Below, piece by piece: positions 3,438 to 5,889 of a stretch of DNA of 5,889 nucleotides (position 1 is its first letter; every line of letters begins with the position of its first letter). The DNA comes from an uncultured Oribacterium sp. (GTDB lineage Bacteria; Bacillota; Clostridia; Lachnospirales; Lachnospiraceae), in contig CAAGRO010000037.1 in NCBI GenBank assembly GCA_900772695.1, positions 1 through 5,889 on the forward strand, read 5' to 3'. The notes under the pieces are model-generated. The model made no database searches, was not told the DNA's origin, and saw only the letters and a list, made by a program, of their open reading frames with translations. The position numbers and the translations under genes were made by a program.

Positions 3438-5567
3438 GTGCAGGAGCTGAGAAAGGACACATTACTGTGTGGCAATGTGTCTTGTTTTAACGAAGAACAT
3501 CTGAAGATGATTTTTGGAGAACAGCATGTCGTTCTGATGGCGAGGGATCTGGAAACGAGAAGATCCGGACATATCCGCTGGTTTCAGAGTCCGCTGATGG
3601 GGGATCATTTCCGCCGGCAGTTTTTTATGTATGATTTCCGAACGGTCATTTATGTATCGCGTGCACTTAACTTCGGTCAGAGTTCGGAAGCGGAGCTGAT
3701 GGAGCTTCGACATGTGCTGGAGCTCTGCCGCCAGGGACAGACCGAACGCTTTATTTTCGTGACGACGAATCAGGTCCGTGAGGATGTGCCGACGGCTGCG
3801 TCGATTTTTCAGAAAACAGCGGAAGATCTGTGCCATGCCTACACACGTTCGAATCAGATTCGGCTGAAAATCATCCGCAGTCCGTATTTTATCAGTGGTA
3901 CGAACCCGCAGGACTGGCTGTATCAGACCTTTATGGCCCTGCAGGAAAAGAAGACGGCGCACTGGACGATTCCGGTCCATCCGGAGGAGAGGGCATGCTT
4001 TATCGATATCGAGGACCTGAGCCGCTTCCTCTATCGACTGCTGGATCACTGGATGGAGGAGCCGGCGGAACTGGAGCTGGAGGCCTACGGACAGGCTTCG
4101 TTTCAGTACCTGGCAGAACGTCTGCAGGGATATTTTCCGGATACGATCGTTCAGTGCGAAAGCGACGAACCGATCCGTCATATCCCATCCGCAGCGCTTC
4201 CTGAGGAGAACATCGCCCGTCAGTTCTATGGCTGGTATGCGATGAAGGACTGTGTTGCAGAGCTGGACAGCTATCTGCAGGCGTACCGGGCACAGACGGC
4301 AGAAACGAAGAGCTGGAAGGAACGGATCCGGGATTATGTGATTCTGAAGAATCGTGTACTGATCGGGCTGGAGCTCGTGCTGGGCGCTGTCCTGGTGGAG
4401 GTTTTAAATCGACTGGCCGGCAGCAGTGCGCAGTTTCGTATGATCGACATCCGTCTTCTGTTTGTGGTTATGATGTCCAGTACCTATGGCACCGGAATCG
4501 GTTTACTGTCGGCACTGATGGAGATTCTCTCCCTGAGCGTCGCGTTTTACCGGGAAGGCAGAAACTGGGTTCAGCTGTTTTACGATCCGGGCAACTGGCT
4601 TCCATTTATCCTCCTGCTGCTCGTCAGTGCGGTCTGCGGTTACCTCTGTGAGCGAAACCGGGATACGGAGCAGGCACTTCGGGATGAGGCGGAGAAGAAC
4701 GGGGATGAGCTGAAGTTTGTACGCGGTCTCTATCAGGAGATGCAGGACAGCAAAAATGAATATAAGCGAAATCTGATCGAAAGCCGGGATGGCTTCGGAC
4801 GGATCTTCGAGGTGGTAGAGCGTCTCAGCCACACCATCCCGGAAAAGATCTTTTCGGAGGCGATCCTGGCGATGGAAGAGGTGCTGGATAACCACTCCAT
4901 CGCCATCTATTCCGTGGCACAGAAGGATGCCCGTTTCGCCCGGCTAGAGGTATGCAGCCCGGGCATCACCGGCCTGGCACGCTCGATCGAACTCGATGCC
5001 TGGCAGGCACTGCTTCCGACCCTGGATCGGGAGGAGGTATGGGTGAACCGAAAGATGGAAAGCGGATATCCGATGCTTCTCACCGGTGTCCGACGGAACG
5101 GGCATTATGCCCTGCTGATCATGATCCACCATGCCGAGTATCATCAGATGAACAGCTACTATATCAATCTGATCCGCATCCTCCGGCGACTGACGGAGCA
5201 GTTTCTGACCCGTGCCTATGATTATCAGCAGGCGAATCGTCAGAAAACCTATCTCGGTGATACGATCATCGTCAACGCGGCGTATCTTTGCGAGCAGGAG
5301 AAGATACATGAAGAGATGCAGAAGCGTCACGTGAGTACCTATTCCCTGCTTCGGGTTCACCGCGAGCGTCGCTCGATCGAAGCGCTTTCTACGCTTCTCG
5401 AGCGCACCATGCGTACGACGGATATCGCAGGGCAGGGCAATGACGGCGATATCTACATCATCGCGCCGCAGTCGGATCCGGCGACGGCACAGATCATACT
5501 GGAGCGCTATCGAAAGCTCGGTCTGGACGCGGAACTCGTCGAGAAGCTTCCGGGAGGTGAACGATGA
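3438..5567 (+). CDS. pelD: PelD-like c-di-GMP receptor fused to an N-terminal SDR-like Rossmann domain
   Basis: This 709-residue inner-membrane protein (GTG start) resembles PelD, the c-di-GMP receptor that activates Pel exopolysaccharide synthesis, plus an extra domain. Residues 7-270 look like an extended short-chain dehydrogenase: strand-glycine start LLCGN, VIYVSRA, FIFVTTN, Lys126 followed by TAEDL, and IIRSPYFISG. The glycine motif is degenerate and Ser122 sits where the catalytic Tyr is expected, so it is probably inactive. Four membrane segments follow (about 308-326, 337-352, 353-371, 387-403), then a coiled coil (406-450), a GAF-like domain (455-592) and a degenerate GGDEF (602-705). 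There NDGDI (668-672) replaces GGDEF, while the inhibitory-site motif Arg659-Thr-Thr-Asp662 is kept; Arg690 or Arg692 could be a second ligand contact. Its stop overlaps the next start. The PelD part is likely; the Rossmann part's role is unknown. Confidence 0.8.
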   Translation: MQELRKDTLLCGNVSCFNEEHLKMIFGEQHVVLMARDLETRRSGHIRWFQSPLMGDHFRRQFFMYDFRTVIYVSRALNFGQSSEAELMELRHVLELCRQGQTERFIFVTTNQVREDVPTAASIFQKTAEDLCHAYTRSNQIRLKIIRSPYFISGTNPQDWLYQTFMALQEKKTAHWTIPVHPEERACFIDIEDLSRFLYRLLDHWMEEPAELELEAYGQASFQYLAERLQGYFPDTIVQCESDEPIRHIPSAALPEENIARQFYGWYAMKDCVAELDSYLQAYRAQTAETKSWKERIRDYVILKNRVLIGLELVLGAVLVEVLNRLAGSSAQFRMIDIRLLFVVMMSSTYGTGIGLLSALMEILSLSVAFYREGRNWVQLFYDPGNWLPFILLLLVSAVCGYLCERNRDTEQALRDEAEKNGDELKFVRGLYQEMQDSKNEYKRNLIESRDGFGRIFEVVERLSHTIPEKIFSEAILAMEEVLDNHSIAIYSVAQKDARFARLEVCSPGITGLARSIELDAWQALLPTLDREEVWVNRKMESGYPMLLTGVRRNGHYALLIMIHHAEYHQMNSYYINLIRILRRLTEQFLTRAYDYQQANRQKTYLGDTIIVNAAYLCEQEKIHEEMQKRHVSTYSLLRVHRERRSIEALSTLLERTMRTTDIAGQGNDGDIYIIAPQSDPATAQIILERYRKLGLDAELVEKLPGGER

Positions 5568-5889
5568 CGCCGGGGCTCGCCGTACTGTTTCTGCTGCTGC
5601 ATCTGCTGGTCTGCGTGGGCTTCTTTTTCCTTCTCCGTTTCCGTATCCTGGAAGCGGATGTGATGCTGCTGCCGATCTGTGTGTTCCTGCCTGTATTCGG
5701 TCCGGTACTGACCCTGCTTGTGTCCTGGGTCAATGTCCACGGCCTTACAGGATCGAAGAATAAGAACCTGGAGGCGATGCGAAAGGATATGGTGAGTGAG
5801 AAGAGTACACCGGATGTCGAGCAGGAATCCGGTGAGGCGCTGCCGCTGGAGGATGCACTCATCCTGAATGACGCCGGCGTGCGTCGAAG
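5564..5889 (+). CDS. pelE: PelE-like membrane protein, 3' end outside the window
   Basis: An open frame starts at ATG 5564, overlaps the stop of the preceding gene by four bases (ATGA), has GGGAGGTG at 5552-5559 as ribosome binding site, and runs off the window after 108 codons. Two membrane helices are clear (about 4-24 and 33-56), followed by a charged cytosolic linker and the segment LPLEDALILNDAGVRR (93-108). PelE of known Pel systems also begins with two membrane helices followed by a cytosolic tetratricopeptide or helical-repeat region, and it acts with PelD and PelG in the inner-membrane complex. The assignment rests on architecture, the position directly after PelD, and the recalled LEDAL-LND segment. 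The 3' part and any repeats are unseen. Translational coupling to pelD suggests a stoichiometric partner. Confidence 0.65.
   Translation, partial: MTPGLAVLFLLLHLLVCVGFFFLLRFRILEADVMLLPICVFLPVFGPVLTLLVSWVNVHGLTGSKNKNLEAMRKDMVSEKSTPDVEQESGEALPLEDALILNDAGVRR

Noticed and set aside
3462..4181. 239-codon minus-strand frame opposite the Rossmann domain
   Set aside because: No recognisable protein features; the plus strand has a coherent domain series and promoter.
5440..5763. Plus-strand frame overlapping the pelD end and pelE start
   Set aside because: Low-complexity Ser/Arg-rich shadow without a ribosome binding site; the frame from 5564 has a good one and encodes two membrane helices.

Overview
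The window reads as chromosomal DNA of a moderately GC-rich Clostridia-type Firmicute, most likely a Lachnospiraceae relative. This rests on a YaaQ/DarA-type c-di-AMP receptor, a Firmicute-style short Pta followed by AckA, GAGG-type ribosome binding sites, and a Gram-positive-style Pel start. No rRNA, tRNA, CRISPR array or mobile element is visible. The genus is inferred and not proven.

Layout, all genes on the + strand. Positions 1-200 hold no convincing gene but have RNA-like inverted repeats that I cannot assign to a known family. Positions 242-574 encode a PII-like c-di-AMP receptor (DarA/YaaQ family) behind its own extended -10 promoter. Positions 575-875 are a hairpin-rich gap carrying a terminator-like stem that overlaps a clear promoter for pta, then two compact hairpins in the pta leader. 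pta (876-1883) and ackA (1994-3199) form the acetyl-CoA to acetyl-phosphate to acetate plus ATP pathway. They are separated by a long hairpin without a T-tract, and a strong intrinsic terminator follows ackA. An imperfect direct repeat lies just behind that terminator.

The most interesting part is the right end. A promoter at 3369-3397 drives a 709-residue protein starting at GTG 3438. It joins a degenerate Rossmann/extended-SDR domain to a PelD-like module: four membrane segments, coiled coil, GAF, and a degenerate GGDEF that keeps an RxxD inhibitory-site motif. Its stop overlaps (ATGA) the start of a two-helix membrane protein with a PelE-like beginning, cut off by the window end. I infer that this is the start of a Gram-positive pel exopolysaccharide operon controlled post-translationally by c-di-GMP, with the rest lying downstream.

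Together the window holds a c-di-AMP sensor, the enzymes that make and use acetyl-phosphate, and a probable c-di-GMP-controlled polysaccharide synthesis complex. Each block has its own promoter, so functional coupling between them is not shown.
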